Of a stretch of 64,000 nt of DNA, positions 36,301 through 48,728 are shown piece by piece. Location: assembly GCF_022458985.1 (NCBI RefSeq), contig NC_061770.1:35135599-35199598 (forward strand). The letters run 5' to 3'. How positions within the stretch are numbered: the first letter of the stretch is position 1; each line of letters starts with the position of its first letter. This DNA comes from Mugil cephalus (Eukaryota > Chordata > Actinopteri > Mugiliformes > Mugilidae). The position numbers were made by a program, and so were the translations under genes. The notes under the pieces are model-generated. The model was given only the letters and a program-made list of their open reading frames with translations. It made no database searches and was not told where the DNA came from.

Positions 36301-37700
36301 TCTGGCTTGACTCCCTATGCATAACCTCTCTTTCAAGATGATTCAGAGATGTCAAATATACAAAGACTGTTTGGTAATTGTCCTTACATTCTTATGTTGT
36401 CAACATGTGCACACCCTGTCCTCTGTGTCTTACTGTTTAATCTCATTGGTGCATCTATTGTACATGATCTGTCATTTGAAGGGGAGACAGCATCAGTATC
36501 AGTAAATACTCAAATTTAAGAACTTGTACCATAACATGTAAAGACATTCATTCGGCTGACCTGATCACAGCTGCATGTTGGTTTGTATTTTGAGTGTGAA
36601 ACTAGCTCAATTAGTACATTACAGCTGATCCAAATTAAGAAGACCGCCGATCACATTATTGTGCATATCATATCTGTGCCAGGAGTGCTATTTGTTATCA
36701 CCAACCACGTACCTTTAATTTATTTGTCATTAATATTAAACCCATTCAGAAACAACCCGTAGTTTTTAAATTGTCTGAATGTTTGTTATTATCCGGTGCA
36801 TGGTGTGTGCCCAGCTTCAGTGTTTGTGGACAGTGCCATCCACTTAAAGTCACTTTCTGACCCAGACTCTTTACAGAAGAGTCATCCCGTGTTAATATAC
36901 TATGACACCTGCAACTCTGAACCCATTTAATGGTTTGAACTCGCATAACCGCTAATAGGGCAGAGCATTCTGCAAATGCTGCAAATGTGTCACCTTCATA
37001 GCTCACAGAGACCAGATAGCAATCAGCTGACATCTTCTTACCGAAGAACATGTGCTGCAAACAGAAAGGTGGAGCAGTTTAACATTGACCGCCTTTCATT
37101 TACAGCTTCGTTACGTTTCAAAGCTTGTAGAGGAATTATAAATACTATCAAATCTACCACGTACAGATGAGTCACTGAATATTTTGAGGCCGTTTTGTCT
37201 TAAAGCAAGTCAAATAAAGCTAGGCTCTTGTGTCTGCACACAGGTTCTGAGCCAGGTTTTAATGCTCAAGCCTATTATTAATGGAAAGTGGGCGACAACA
37301 CCTACGTGGAGGTGGTAAGTGAAAGCATGACAAAGCCCTACAACAAGCTTTGTTCTCCCTTCGAGCAGATTAGATAATCACTGTGGGAAACGTAAACGTA
37401 ATAATACCGAAAACACCACTCCAAATTTGGATGGTCTCCTCTAGCTTCCTGTTTGTTTAATCTGTGCGGCAACAAAGCATTTGTGATACAGCGGCTTCTG
37501 TTCCCACGCCCGATTAGCTTCTGATTAACCGGTGAAGGTGATGAAGTCACCACAAGAGTTCTGACCTCTCTAATTTCCTTTAAACTTCTTTGAGAGACAC
37601 GTTGTCGATCCTGTCTCTCTGGAAATAAGTTCTGAGGAGTCGCCGTTCAAGTCACAAGCCAGATAACCAGTCATTAGCCTGTTGAAGGACCAAACAATTA

Positions 37701-38398
37701 CACCGATCAGCCACAACATTATGACAACAGGAAAAGTAAATAACATTAAACCACCTTGCGACAATTCAGTGTTCTGCTGGGAAACGTTTGGACCTGACAT
37801 TCATTGATGCGGATGTTACTTAGACATGTAGCACCCATCTAGACCAGACCAGACACCCCCACCCCATAGCAATGACACTCCTTGATGGTTTAAAGCAGCC
37901 ATCCCCAACAGGATGCAGCCTGACACATGCGCTTTAAGAACAACTCAAAAATAAATAAATAAATCATGAAGAACAGCACAAGGTGTTGACCTGGTCTCCA
38001 AATTCACTAGATCCCAAACTGATCAAGTATCTGTGGGATGATCCACCATAGAGGCCTCTCCCCTCAACCCATAGGACAAACGAGCATCAAAGATTGAGAC
38101 AGCGTCCATTGTAGAATGCTGGATACCTTCTATCCATCTTGTTACAGATGTTTTATGGCATCAAATAAATAACTAAAGCGAAAAAATGGACCCTTGAACT
38201 TGCCCCAGCATTATACTAACTACCTGAAATGAGACCCCCATAGACCACAATAGAGACCCCTCACCTCAACCCAAAGACCCCCCCACTAACAACATTCAGG
38301 ACCCATGTCCATTCTCTGATGAGTCACAACTGTTTTGGATCCAATAAGGGAGACCTACAGTGTTAGGAAGGTGGTCATAATGTTAAGCCTGATTGGTG
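37701..38398 (+). mobile_element. Full-length 698-bp Tc1/mariner-like MITE with TA flanks
   Basis: Left end CACCGATCAGCCACAACATT and right end AATGTTAAGCCTGATTGGTG are inverted copies, with TA immediately outside on both sides (37699-37700 and 38399-38400). TA duplication is the hallmark of Tc1/mariner insertion. No transposase ORF is present. The interior carries the blocks seen in the partial copies (GACCAGACCAGACACCCCCA, CTAGATCCCAAACTGATCAA, CATTCTCTGATGAGTCACAA). It is the best reference copy in this window. Confidence 0.85.
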
Positions 38399-38754
38399 TA
38401 TGTGTTCACTGCATATTCTTTTGTCTTTTCGTCTTTGCACAACATAATGTCCAACTAGGTCCAACTGTTTCCTTTGTCGTCCCCGGTCTGTGTGACCAGT
38501 CAACATCTTCTGTTCTAATTACGATACGCCGACCATGTCGACATAGAAAGGTCCGATACAGGTGAAATTTGACGCGGTGGACAATAGGGAAGGTACAACA
38601 ATGATGTGATTAAAACATATTTCAATGTAAATGTCACGCCTCCTTTGCAGTTTCCTGACTCTCTGCACTGTGAATGGTCCAAGAGAGCGGAATTACCATG
38701 AGGATGATCTATTAAAGCAAAAGAGGCATGACTGCCACGGGTGGATGAGCGGAG

Positions 38755-39300
38755 ACCAGATGGAGGAGGAGGAGGAGGGGGAGGAGGAGGATTGTAGTAG
38801 TAGTAGTAGGAGGAGGAGGAGGTGGAGTGGGTTTGAAGGGCAGGGAGAGGTGATGGAAGGAAATAAAAGAAGGGAAACGTGTGAGATGCTGCTAGTCTCC
38901 CAAGGGGGGAGTGATGGAAAAAAATGTGAATTTATCTGTGCGGGTGATGAAGGAAGAAGAGGAATCTGGGAGAAGGAGGGAGGAGTGAGGAGAAGGAGGA
39001 GGAGGAGGAGTGTGTGTCTGTGTGAGTGTTTCGTTATGTTCGTCGGGAGGCGCATGCGCAGAGGCAGCGCGCTTTGGCAGGGTGATGGATTGCCTGTTCT
39101 GTGCCATGCATTTTCTAATCAACCCACAGCCACATCCTAACGGGTTGGAAGAGGAGGGAGGGAGGGAGTAGAGAGAGGAGGAAGAGGGAGTGATGAAACA
39201 AAGGAAACTGTCTGACAATGGAAGACAAAGGGAGGGGAGAATAATGGAGAGAAATAGATGGAGAGGAAGGAAGTCTATATGAGCAGGGGCCAGTGGTAAG
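38755..39300. repeat. Polypurine tract with embedded NRF1-type site
   Basis: Long GGAGGA/GAAGGA runs on the plus strand (about 38763-38825, 38990-39012 and 39150-39260). Between them GCGCATGCGC at about 39050-39059 is a palindromic NRF1-type motif, in a short CpG-richer stretch. It lies in the upstream region of peli3 and might be a regulatory element or alternative promoter on the minus strand. The overlapping 169-codon ORF is a by-product of the low-complexity sequence. Confidence 0.45.
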
Positions 39301-39390
39301 AGTGAAACAAGCGGTGGTGTTACACGACACTACACAAATAACAATAGCGCACCACTTTATATCACAATGCAGCACAGACTGTATGCACTA

Positions 39391-40810
39391 GTCGACTAGT
39401 CTCTGATCACGTGACAATAAAAACATGGACGCCTCCCAGGAGACAGGTGAGGAATCCAGTGGGTTGTTGCAGCAAAGTAACCCTAACTGCTAACCCTAAC
39501 CCTAAGGCCTAACCCTAACCCTAAGGCCTAACCCTAAGACCTAACCCTAACTCTAAGGCCTAACTCTAAAGCCTAACCCTAAGGCCTAACCCTAACCCTA
39601 AGGCCTAAGGCCTAACCCTAAGGCCTAACCCTAAGGCCTAACCCTAACCCTAAGGCCTAACCCTAACTCTAAGGCCTAACCCTAAGGCCTAAGGCCTAAC
39701 TCTAAGGCCTAACCCTAACCCTAAGGCCTAAGGCCTAACCCTAAGGCCTAACCCTAACCCTAAGGCCTAACCCTAAGGCCTAACCCTAACCTTAAGTGTG
39801 TTACTGAAGACGGAGCCCATACTACCTTGACATGTCAGTACTGAAACACAACTAAACTACTACTGCAATGCATCTGAAAAGGCATCTGCTAACGCTAGCT
39901 TCACCAAATGAGAGCGAAGGAGGCTGCACATCAACTATTAGATAAAGTTATTAGACTATTTAGGTGCAGAGAAATAACCCGGCTACACTATCCCATCTAA
40001 CAACACCCTGTGGAGTACTATTAAACGCTATTGATGGTACTAAGTTGCTGCCTGTTTTTATACAGGCTATACATATCTGCACATATACGATTTTTTGGGT
40101 GAAACCACCTTGTTTCTGCCGACCGTCATGATGAATTTTTCGGTGAGTGGAACCGCACCTTTTTGAAAAAAACAAAAAAAAATATGGAGCCTGATACGAA
40201 CATGATGATGTCATCGCTCCACCCCTCTAGTCTGGCTAGCGCCCGACATCTCATAACAACAACAGCATCAATGGTGGACTGCAGGCGTGTGATGGCGCTG
40301 CATCAGATATTGACCCATGTTGGGTGGCTAGGTTAATATATACTGTTGCTTTGCCACTACCATGAGCTATAAAGGATTATGAACTATAGTCTGGACTGAC
40401 CTCCAGGTCTGAGCGATGAAGCTCATGCAGAAGTACAAAAAACTGCAGTTCATTTGAGTGGCCACTAGAGGCGCCATAAGGAAGCAAATCCCCATAGACC
40501 CCCATGTTAAAAAGCTCAACCTCTACAGCATTATTAAATATGTTTACAGCCTACAGCGCCACACATAGGCCTGGGATATGTACTACAGCCTTTCTACAAC
40601 TAGATGCGTGTTTGCAGTGGATCCATCTTTATGGAGAAATTCTCAAAAACAACATCAAGGAGAAAAAAAGATTGTTTTCGTAAAGTGTGGACGTGGTCTA
40701 TGTAGTGTATGAGCTGTCTGATCTCAGCATATATATATTCAGCTCAAGAATATAGATTTCATTACTTTCTACTGTGTTTTTATTTGTGACGTCATCGGAG
40801 ACTAGTCGAC
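39391..40810. mobile_element. DNA element with palindromic GTCGACTAGTCTC ends and telomere-like core
   Basis: The left end is GTCGACTAGTCTCTGATCAC and the right end is the inverted GACGTCATCGGAGACTAGTCGAC. Inside are a telomere-like minisatellite (39478-39795), a unique section to about 40100, and an apparent nested insertion at about 40100-40690, which includes a reverse copy of the fish repeat seen at 25835. A partial inverted copy at 44438-44855 lacks the nested part. I cannot read a clear target-site duplication. Confidence 0.7.
39478..39795. repeat. Telomere-like CCCTAA / AAGGCCT minisatellite
   Basis: Alternates CCTAACCCTAACCCTAA with AAGGCCTAA joints for about 318 bp. The vertebrate telomere unit TTAGGG reads CCCTAA here. 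The regular AAGGCCT spacers show it is not a plain telomere insertion. Confidence 0.9.
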
Positions 40811-40940
40811 CTTAATGAATTAATACCAGGTCCAGAAGTTTCCCAGCAGAACCTTGAATTGTCTCAAGATGGTTTAAATGTTATTTTATTTCACCTGTCT
40901 GTGGTTTTAATGTTGTGGCTGATCAGTGCATGATGTATAT
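40811..40940 (-). mobile_element. TA-type MITE terminal fragment beside the GTCGACTAG element
   Basis: AGGTCCAGAAGTTTCCCAGC, then TCTCAAGATGGTTTAAATGT and TTAATGTTGTGGCTGATCAG are the reverse complement of the left 100 bp of the family. It abuts the end of the preceding element. Confidence 0.65.
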
Positions 40941-43900
40941 ATATATATATTATATATTATAGCTCAACCTTAATCCCCCTCACTCTGTTTCGCTTTTGTT
41001 TTATATGTTTCTGGTTTTTCCACTACGAGCTTTGTGTAGCCGCCCACTGCAGAGAAAGAGGAGTGAGTGTGTGTGGGAAAATAAACAAATAAATAAATAA
41101 AAAAAGACAGAAAAGGAAAGAGAGACAGAAAGGAAGAGTGGAATTTGTCTCTTCCAGAAACAAATGAAAAGAGAGCTAAATATATCCCCCCGGTGACAAA
41201 TGAACTCTGGGTGAGTTATGGCCTCATAACAGAACTAATCACACTGTCCCCCCAGTTCAACCCGTTTAAATAAAGATTTTCTAATTCTGTCCTCACGTCT
41301 GCTCCAGTCGCTGAACACTTGGTGCTGCATCCATTTGAAAAGCAAACAATGCATACGCAGCAGCCAGAGTATTTTATTTATTTATTTGTTTAATATTTGA
41401 GAGCGCGATAGAGAGCCAGATCCTCCACGTTACGTAACACTTTGTACTGTTCATATCCTACAAGTCGTGTTATGAACGGTTCCCCCTCCCCCGCAACCAG
41501 ATACAGCCTCTGCTACTTTCATGTCTTTTCTGTTTCTGCTTACATTCTGACTCTACTCGGTTATTTTTTTCCCCCTGAATATCATTTATGGAGATGTAGG
41601 ATTTGCTTCTAGACTTTTAAATATTCCTGCAGATTTTCGGCGTCGACTGTGAAGCATCTTCATACGATTCGAGCTGATACATATAGTTCAAAGTTGAAAC
41701 CAAGGTTTCATTGAGATAGCATCACCTGTGGAAGACCTTGAGACGTTCACAGTGTTGGGAAATGAAGAAATATCTGTACTGACGCTTAAAAATTATCATA
41801 TTTTGACCAAAACTATATAATAAAACAATTTGGGGGAAATCAACTACAGCAAAAGCGTAGATCCTAACGTCGTATCCTGGCCTGCACCTACTCAAAAATG
41901 TAGCTACGCATTACTACAAGAGCGTGTCTCTGCTTTACTTTATTTCAAACAAAAATTGATTGTTTTGGATTAGGGGTGGGAAAAATTTGTGATATGGCAA
42001 TATATCACAATATTCTTTCTTCCGATACAATATTGATTTTGAATGTCTTGATATCGATTTTAAAAGAAAAAGTCAAGTTTTGGACCAATCGTGACTTTGT
42101 CCAATTAATTATCACTGTCATGAGATGAAGCTGCATTTAAAATTTCTCAGTGAACTGTGTAGAACATATCGCAGTATCATAATATCACAATAATGTATCG
42201 TATCGTGACTCAAGTATCGTGATACGTATTGTATCGTGAAGTTCTTGCCAATACAACATAGCCAATATAGCCAAAAAAAATTGTTAGATATTAAATTATA
42301 TCTGTCTGCATCTAAAATCTCTGATGTAAGCCGACTCTGCTCCACTCAGACCCTAACCCACGTGATCGCAACAACAACAGCATATGCTAACAAAGTAGCA
42401 AGGAGTAGGAGTGATGTTGTTGAAGTCCAAAAAAGACGTTGCATCTGAGTCTATAAAACAGCAGCAGGGTTTGGTTTACTGTGTTTTTTTTTATGCTAGC
42501 ATTTGCAAATTAGAGCTGAGTGCTAGAGCATCTTGGTTAGCTAATTTGCACTCCCTCCAACACGCTCCCTTGCTCTAATGAATGTCCTTTATCATGCAAA
42601 ACTGGCCTAAAGACAACAACGTGGCGTCATTTTAACCATTCGTAACGACACATTTGCAGGATTTAATGTGCAAAAGTATGTGTGTGTGTTTTTTAAGTTG
42701 TACAGGATAATATTTGTCCTTGTGGGGCCCTTTTTTTCTGTGCTGTTTAGGGTAAAGGTGCAATTACTTGAGACGGCGAGGGCTGGGGCAGAGGGCTAGG
42801 TGGATTCATTATGTCAGAGGAAAGTCATTCCAAAGACAGAAACACACACGTTTGTTTGTTTGTGCTGGCTGCTGTGTGGTGGCGATGAACTGTGTCCTGC
42901 AGTCCTGTCTGTTCCTGAACAACCCGGCTGTCTGGGATACAGGACAGCGACAAGAGCAGAACAGAAAAGAGGAAGCGCTAGAGGAAATGGACTCATGACA
43001 CTCGCCAGCTCTATTTGGATATCAAAGAAGCTGGTTCACATGACCCTGGGAGTGCAGGCGAAAGCGAAAGCGAATGTTTAGGCCTCTTGTCTTCGTTACT
43101 AGATAGTGTCACTGCACATGAACCACCAAGAGACAGCAGGTACACACCAGCCACAGCCTCCTGAAGGTCACTCTCGGGGCGTTTACACCGACTCAGTGCT
43201 TTTCTAAATTATAGCCCAGGCACTGGACTCACGGTGTGTATGTGTCGGGGTGCGGCTCACTCAGCATTCTGGCCCAACTCCAGTTGTGAATGATACCGGT
43301 GACTCAGTTATCGCTGTCCGGTGCTGACCGCACAAGTCACAGAAGGGACTTACATCATGCCTGTTGCTATGCAACGCTAAGGATGACAACTGGTTGCGAA
43401 ACTGTCCCATGGAGCCGTGCGGTTTGTAATTCTAATAACCGGAAATGAATCAGCAGTTTTCAAGCATCCACCCACACGTCTCACTCCAGGAAACATGTAG
43501 AGGCGGTATCACATAATAGGTGTCCTCCACCCAAAATCCACGTATGGCCTGTAAAACACAGCTGAGGGCAACAATTTCAAGGCAGTTTTATTTAATTAAC
43601 CCTTTAGAACTGAACATATTGTCAGCGATCCGTTAAAGCATGCGGTTTTTGAACTATCGTAACTCACAATGGACAAAATTGAAAGTGTGGCTGAACCCTG
43701 GGAAGTTGTGCTTCTGTCTGGAAGACCTTTGTGACATCTCAAGGGTGTAACTAACTTCATTTCAACAAATTCCTGGGTCTCCTCAGTCTTGCATCATCAT
43801 TACCTTAACGGCAGCTTCTTTTCTCCAGAAATCTCAACTTCACAAACTTCCACCGAAACCTTTCTTTTTTTTTATCTGTGGGCGGATGTTTAGGTCTTAC

Positions 43901-44437
43901 GTTTAGTTTCACTTTCATTTATGATCACAATCAGTGCATTTACATGCGCAGCCTAAGGGAGCCATGCTCAAAATTCGACATTTTGATTGCAGTTCTTGTC
44001 CCAGTTTAAATCCAACAACTGACGGGAACACGTCCTCCTCCAACTCCACACTAGGTGGCGATATGTGTCTTTTCAGTGGCTTAATACGGCCCCTTTTCCT
44101 TTTGACAAACAACTGGAGGATTTCAAACAACAACAACATGGATAATAGTACAGTACGTAATGTGCGCGCTACGTATGGTGGAGGGAGAGCGCACAGGTGA
44201 AGCGTTGTCTAGTTAAACTCAGATTAAGTGTATACATGCCAGTGAAAACCAATTTCCAATCGCATTATTTGGGTGTCTTTGTGCATGTAAATGAGATCTG
44301 AGAACATAATGACACTCAGTAGAAGTCAGAAGGGTCAAGAAAAGCTTTGTCTGAACTGAATATGACAAGGGTTGTACGGAAAATATTGCAGAAAGGTCCA
44401 GAAAGGCTGTTGCACGACTTCTTTTTTAATACGACAC
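40941..44437. other. Upstream region of peli3 without recognisable coding sequence
   Basis: Contains a (TA)n run (about 40937-40962), a TATCGTGATA-rich repeat at about 41985-42240 with inverted CAATATATCACAATATT-like segments, and unique sequence. No exon or ORF with similarity to a known protein was seen. Confidence 0.45.
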
Positions 44438-44855
44438 CGACTAGTCTCTGATGACGTCACTAATGAAAATCCAGTAGAAAGTAATGAAATCTATATTCTT
44501 GACCTGAATACACAAACTGAGGACAGACAGCTCCTGTGCTATGTACTGTGAGCTGCAGATATGTATAGCCTGTATAAAAACAGGCAGCACCATCAATAGC
44601 ATTTAAGAGTGTATTTCTCTGAAGCCGCCTCCTTGTACTGCAACTAAAGGTCTAATAACTTTGACAAATCGATGTTTTTCAGATGCACTGCAGTAGTACT
44701 TTAGTTGTATCCCAGCACTGACATGTCACAGTAGTGTGGGCTTCATCTTTAGTGAAGTATTTCCACACACTTAGGGTTAGGGTTAGGCCTTAGGGTTAGG
44801 ATTAAGGATTAGAGTTTTAATTTGCTGCACGCAACTGAAATGGATCCTGAGCTGT
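44438..44855 (-). mobile_element. Partial inverted copy of the GTCGACTAG element
   Basis: Starts CGACTAGTCTCTGATGACGTC, then GAAAGTAATGAAATCTATAT, TATGTATAGCCTGTATAAAA, CAGCACCATCAATAGCATTT and a short TTAGGGTTAGGG run (44771-44800). This is the reverse complement of 40810 down to about 39450, without the nested 40100-40690 segment and with only about 40 bp of the telomere-like array. Confidence 0.7.
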
Positions 44856-45457
44856 GCATTTATCGAGCACATTTCTACCTGTAGGCTCTCAAAGCGTTTT
44901 ACAGTTAAAATCTATCTACGCAGCGTCCTTCAATATTAAAGCAAATAAGTAATGCACTCAATCAGACCCAATATCAGACCATTTTGATTGTTTCAATGCA
45001 AAGAGCCCTTAAAATACCGTGTGTTTGAGATATTTGAGATATTATACAAGCATTTACTCCAAAAATTTCACATCACAGTGGCCTGATGTTTTAGGGATAA
45101 GATACTGAAAAGGTGTAATACCAATGTGGAGAGGAATCTTCTTTAAATTTCCACCTGAAATGTGGGAAGAAATATCCAAATTATGAGGACACTTTAATGG
45201 ACATTTCGTAAGAAATTCCACATCAGAATAATCGAGTATTTCCTGGGGTGACCGACCTACTGAGGTTGTGAACTATCTGCTTGACACGGATTTAGTTTCT
45301 GGAAACAGGGAGTTTCCTTGAAATGCATTTGCGTAGTAAGTTAGTCCATGCAGACATACCGAGGCTTAGGTGTTAAAGAGTTCCATCAGCTTAGTGCTAC
45401 AAATATCACAGCTTGGTCGCACCCTCAGAAAACTCCTTCAACTCCGGCAACTTTAAC

Positions 45458-45484
45458 TATCAGGCATAACATTATGACCACCTT
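45458..45484 (+). mobile_element. Solo terminal repeat of the TA-type MITE
   Basis: ATCAGGCATAACATTATGACC followed by ACCTTT; no interior or second end was found nearby. Confidence 0.5.
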
Positions 45485-46429
45485 TCTGGTGCATAAAGAA
45501 CAGTTTCTACCAAGAGAACAAGGAAAAAGCTTGGATGGAAAGAAGACATGTTTTCACTTGTAACTAGTCTGAAACCTTCCACAGACGCACAAAGCAATGA
45601 ACACTGCTACACTGAGACCAAGCAAATGTTGTTGGCAGAAAGCCAGCAGGAAGATGCAGCTGCACCGATCTTGTCTGAAACGTAGCAACCTCTAACCGCT
45701 AACACCCTCGGCGGTGTAGGTTAGCGCTACCTGGAGTTTCAGAGTGCACGGACGGATGCACGACACAGTGTTTTTGCTGCTGCTCCAAACCCTCCTGAGT
45801 GCACTCAACTCAGAGTAAACATGCAGTTGTTTTGTTTTTTTTATTGCAAATGAATTCAGCTATTCATTTGTGAGAAGAGAGGAAGAGGCGGTTTCAGTTT
45901 TACTCAAGGTCTTTGATGCAACACCTGTACGTGTAAAGGCTCAAGCATTAAATCAGACTTCTGGGTTAGGTTAATGCAGGAGCTGATAGCTGATGGACAC
46001 CTCCACAGAAATATAACTAGACGTCCACAAGCTGTGAGCATGTTTCCTCTTTAGTATTTCCAGCTGCTTCTCCATCTATGCAATTTACTAATTGATTGTT
46101 TTGGATCAATGAGGAATAGCCTAGGTCACAGCAGTACTATAGTTTTTACTTAAAGGGATACGCCACCCCTGTGTGAAATTTAGTTACTCGGCGTATTCTC
46201 CAGACTTGGCTAAGTGAGGAAAAAGCGTTTTTAAATCTGTCCAGGCATTGTCCTAATCCAGCAGTGCAGCTGTTAGCTTTAGCTTAGCACAGACGCTGTA
46301 ATGTAGCATTGCCAATTAGCCAGTTCTTCGCAAAAGTGATAAATAAACCAATATTATCATTTTGCATTCAATATTAGCCTATTCAGATAATACACAGGTG
46401 CAACATACCTATATGAACCAAGCACTGTT

Positions 46430-46840
46430 AGCTTCTCTTTTGCTAACACTGCTGCGTGCGTCTAGGATTTCACCTGGGGACTGAATAGGATCTTGGCCAA
46501 TTTTGGGGAACCCGACGGAGTCAGCGTGTAATACCCAGCCTTGTGATTGGCTCAGCAGCTATATGGGCGGGGCCTACTCTGTGCAGGAGGTTTAGATTGA
46601 CGGGTCTAGTGTGGCGCTTTGTGCTTGAAACAGTGCTGACTGAAAGATAACGTCTTCTGCTTCCCTTTTCTAAAATATATTGGATCAAATGAATGTGTAT
46701 TTAAAGAAATTTCACTTTGTGGGGGGAAAACTTAGGAAAAAAAATAAAAAATATAGAAAAATGTCTAATCAACCAAAGAGTTTGTGACACTGTAGGAGTC
46801 TGTAGATTCCCTAGGGATCACGAACCCACCATTGAAGAGC
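46430..46840. repeat. Dispersed repeat shared with 9485-9850
   Basis: CTGCGTGCGTCTAGGATTTC, TGATTGGCTCAGCAGC, GGGCGGGGCCTACT and AGATTGACGGGTCTAGTGTG all recur in the same order at 9485-9850, followed in both by the TCTAATCAACCAAAGA block. The 9485 copy sits inside a MITE, so this family has been mobile more recently than that MITE. Confidence 0.7.
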
Positions 46841-47269
46841 TAAGCCTTAGACAATCCCTTCGTAACTGCATTAGCATTTCTACTCAAAGTGAATGTACAG
46901 ACCACAAAAAGGAATCAGGAAAATTCTTATCACTTGTTTATCACTTTTGCGAACGACTGGCTAATTGGTAATGCTACATTACAGCGCCTATGCTAAGCTA
47001 AAGCTAACAGCTGCCCTTTAAAACTGACATTGTGTCGTCTTCCCAGTGTTCTTCCGATCTCTTCGTTCTCCCTGTAGGTCTCAGCCACTGCTGCACGCTC
47101 TAACTTTCTAGTTTGAATAGTTTGAACATTGTGTTTGTACACATGTAAATGCCACCTCCCTCTTATACCTTTTCCACTGTGTGTGTTTACGCGCTGGATT
47201 GTGTTGCAGATCCTATTTTATTATTATTATTACTATTATTATTTTTAGTATTTCTGGCTGCTTCGCCAT

Positions 47270-47950
47270 CTTTGCAATTTACTAATTGATTATTTTGGAT
47301 CAATAAAATATCAGTAACTGAGGAGATTCAAACATTTGTACGATAAGTCTGCGAAAGTTTCAGTCGCAATTGTTGAAACTGAAGCAGGAAGTGGACACAA
47401 AAATTAACCTGATAAGTAAAAAAAAAAAAAAAAAACAGCGCCCTCTAGTGTTTGGGTGGAGTTGTTACAGAGTGAGCCAGGTACAAGTAGAAATGACTCA
47501 CACTGGCGTAGGCTACGTATGTAGGTTACAGAGTCTAGACGTCACAGCAACGCAGATCATAAGAGCTGTGACCGGCCCGCTTGCTAGTAGCATGTTTACA
47601 GTTTATTATTTTTATTTCCATATGGTGGTCAGACATCCTCTCCACTTTAGGATCCTCTTTTAGCGACCTAAAAATTATTACTTATTTTCCGTCTGCTTCT
47701 ACATCTTCACGATTATCAAAATGATTGTTTTTGGATCAATAAAGACGGTTCACATGGAGGAAAGGTTAACTGAGGACGTTTCGTACGACTCGTCTTAGAC
47801 AAAAAAATCTGCAAAAGTTTCAGTCTCCATTGTTGAAAGTGAAGCTGGAAGTGGAAACAAAAGTGGAAAACAAAAATTAACCCGGCTGGTACAAAAAAGA
47901 CGCAGCGCCCTCTAGTGTTTGGGAGGAGTGAACCAGACTGTACGTACGTC
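47270..47950. repeat. Two tandem-like copies of an AGCGCCCTCTAGTGTTTGG repeat
   Basis: TTTCAGTCGCAATTGTTGAA ... AGCGCCCTCTAGTGTTTGGG at about 47355-47460 recurs at 47817-47925 (TTTCAGTCTCCATTGTTGAA ... AGCGCCCTCTAGTGTTTGGG). A third copy is in an rce1 intron at about 55585-55675. The TTGATTATTTTGGATCAATA leader also repeats (47285, 47720, 55498). Confidence 0.65.
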
Positions 47951-48163
47951 GGTGTCTGTGTCCCGCAGTTCTTTAACTGTATCACGTTCACTAACGCAGC
48001 AGAGACGGTAATTTACCGTCATATAAACATCCCGGAAACTCACAAACTCATTACTCTGCAAAAACATAAATAAATCAAATGAAACTAATATATGGTTAGG
48101 TCATGGGGAACATGGATGCACCGCTGCCACTGTTTACGTTGTGAGCCATTTTGAGCTCCCACC

Positions 48164-48205
48164 TCAACCCCCTCCTCCTCCTCCTCCTCCTCCTCCTCCT
48201 CCTTC
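48164..48205. repeat. (CCT)n trinucleotide microsatellite
   Basis: CCTCCT run of about eleven units. The poly-proline ORF across it is incidental. Confidence 0.85.
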
Positions 48206-48690
48206 CTCTTCAAGGAGGAGAGAGGATTTGGAATCCTCTAGAAGCAATGAAGAGATGATACGTGGGCCCCAACGAGTTATTATTGAGCTACAGGAGGATT
48301 TAAACGCGGCCTCAGTGCCCTCTTATTATTCACGGTCTGTCTGTGGAAGGATTGCAGAGGATTGCGTTTTTTTGTTTGTTTGTTTGTTTTGTTTTTTTTT
48401 TTTAGGGGGGCCACGCTGTGTGTGTTTGCGCGTACGGACGCGTCTTTTTCTTTCTCCCCGTTAAGACGTGATGTAGTAACTTGATTTTGCCTCATAAAAG
48501 GAAATATGTGACATCTCTTTCTCTCCGTGTTTATCAAACGACGGCAGCTTTCACTTGTCTTTCATTTTCTTCGTCTTCTTTTTTATTCCTGGTGACATAA
48601 ACAGACACGTTTCTAAAAAGGCTCGATTTGTACACGGGGGGATTCCTCCGAACACGCAACACACACTGGCGCACACCCTTTCCATTCACC

Positions 48691-48692
48691 AC

Positions 48693-48726
<34 letters not shown>
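48691..48726. repeat. (CA)n microsatellite
   Basis: About seventeen CA units, followed by TAAACATATT. Confidence 0.9.

Positions 48727-48728
<2 letters not shown>

Noticed and set aside
38631..39140. 169-codon ORF rich in E, G and R
   Set aside because: Produced by the GGA-repeat polypurine tract; low complexity with no independent support.
39478..39795. Telomere-like array as a chromosome-fusion or true telomere site
   Set aside because: It lies inside an element with inverted ends, has regular AAGGCCT spacers, and a related short array exists in the second copy, so a transposon origin is more likely.
48141..48464. 107-codon ORF with poly-proline
   Set aside because: Generated by a (CCT)n microsatellite; no other support.
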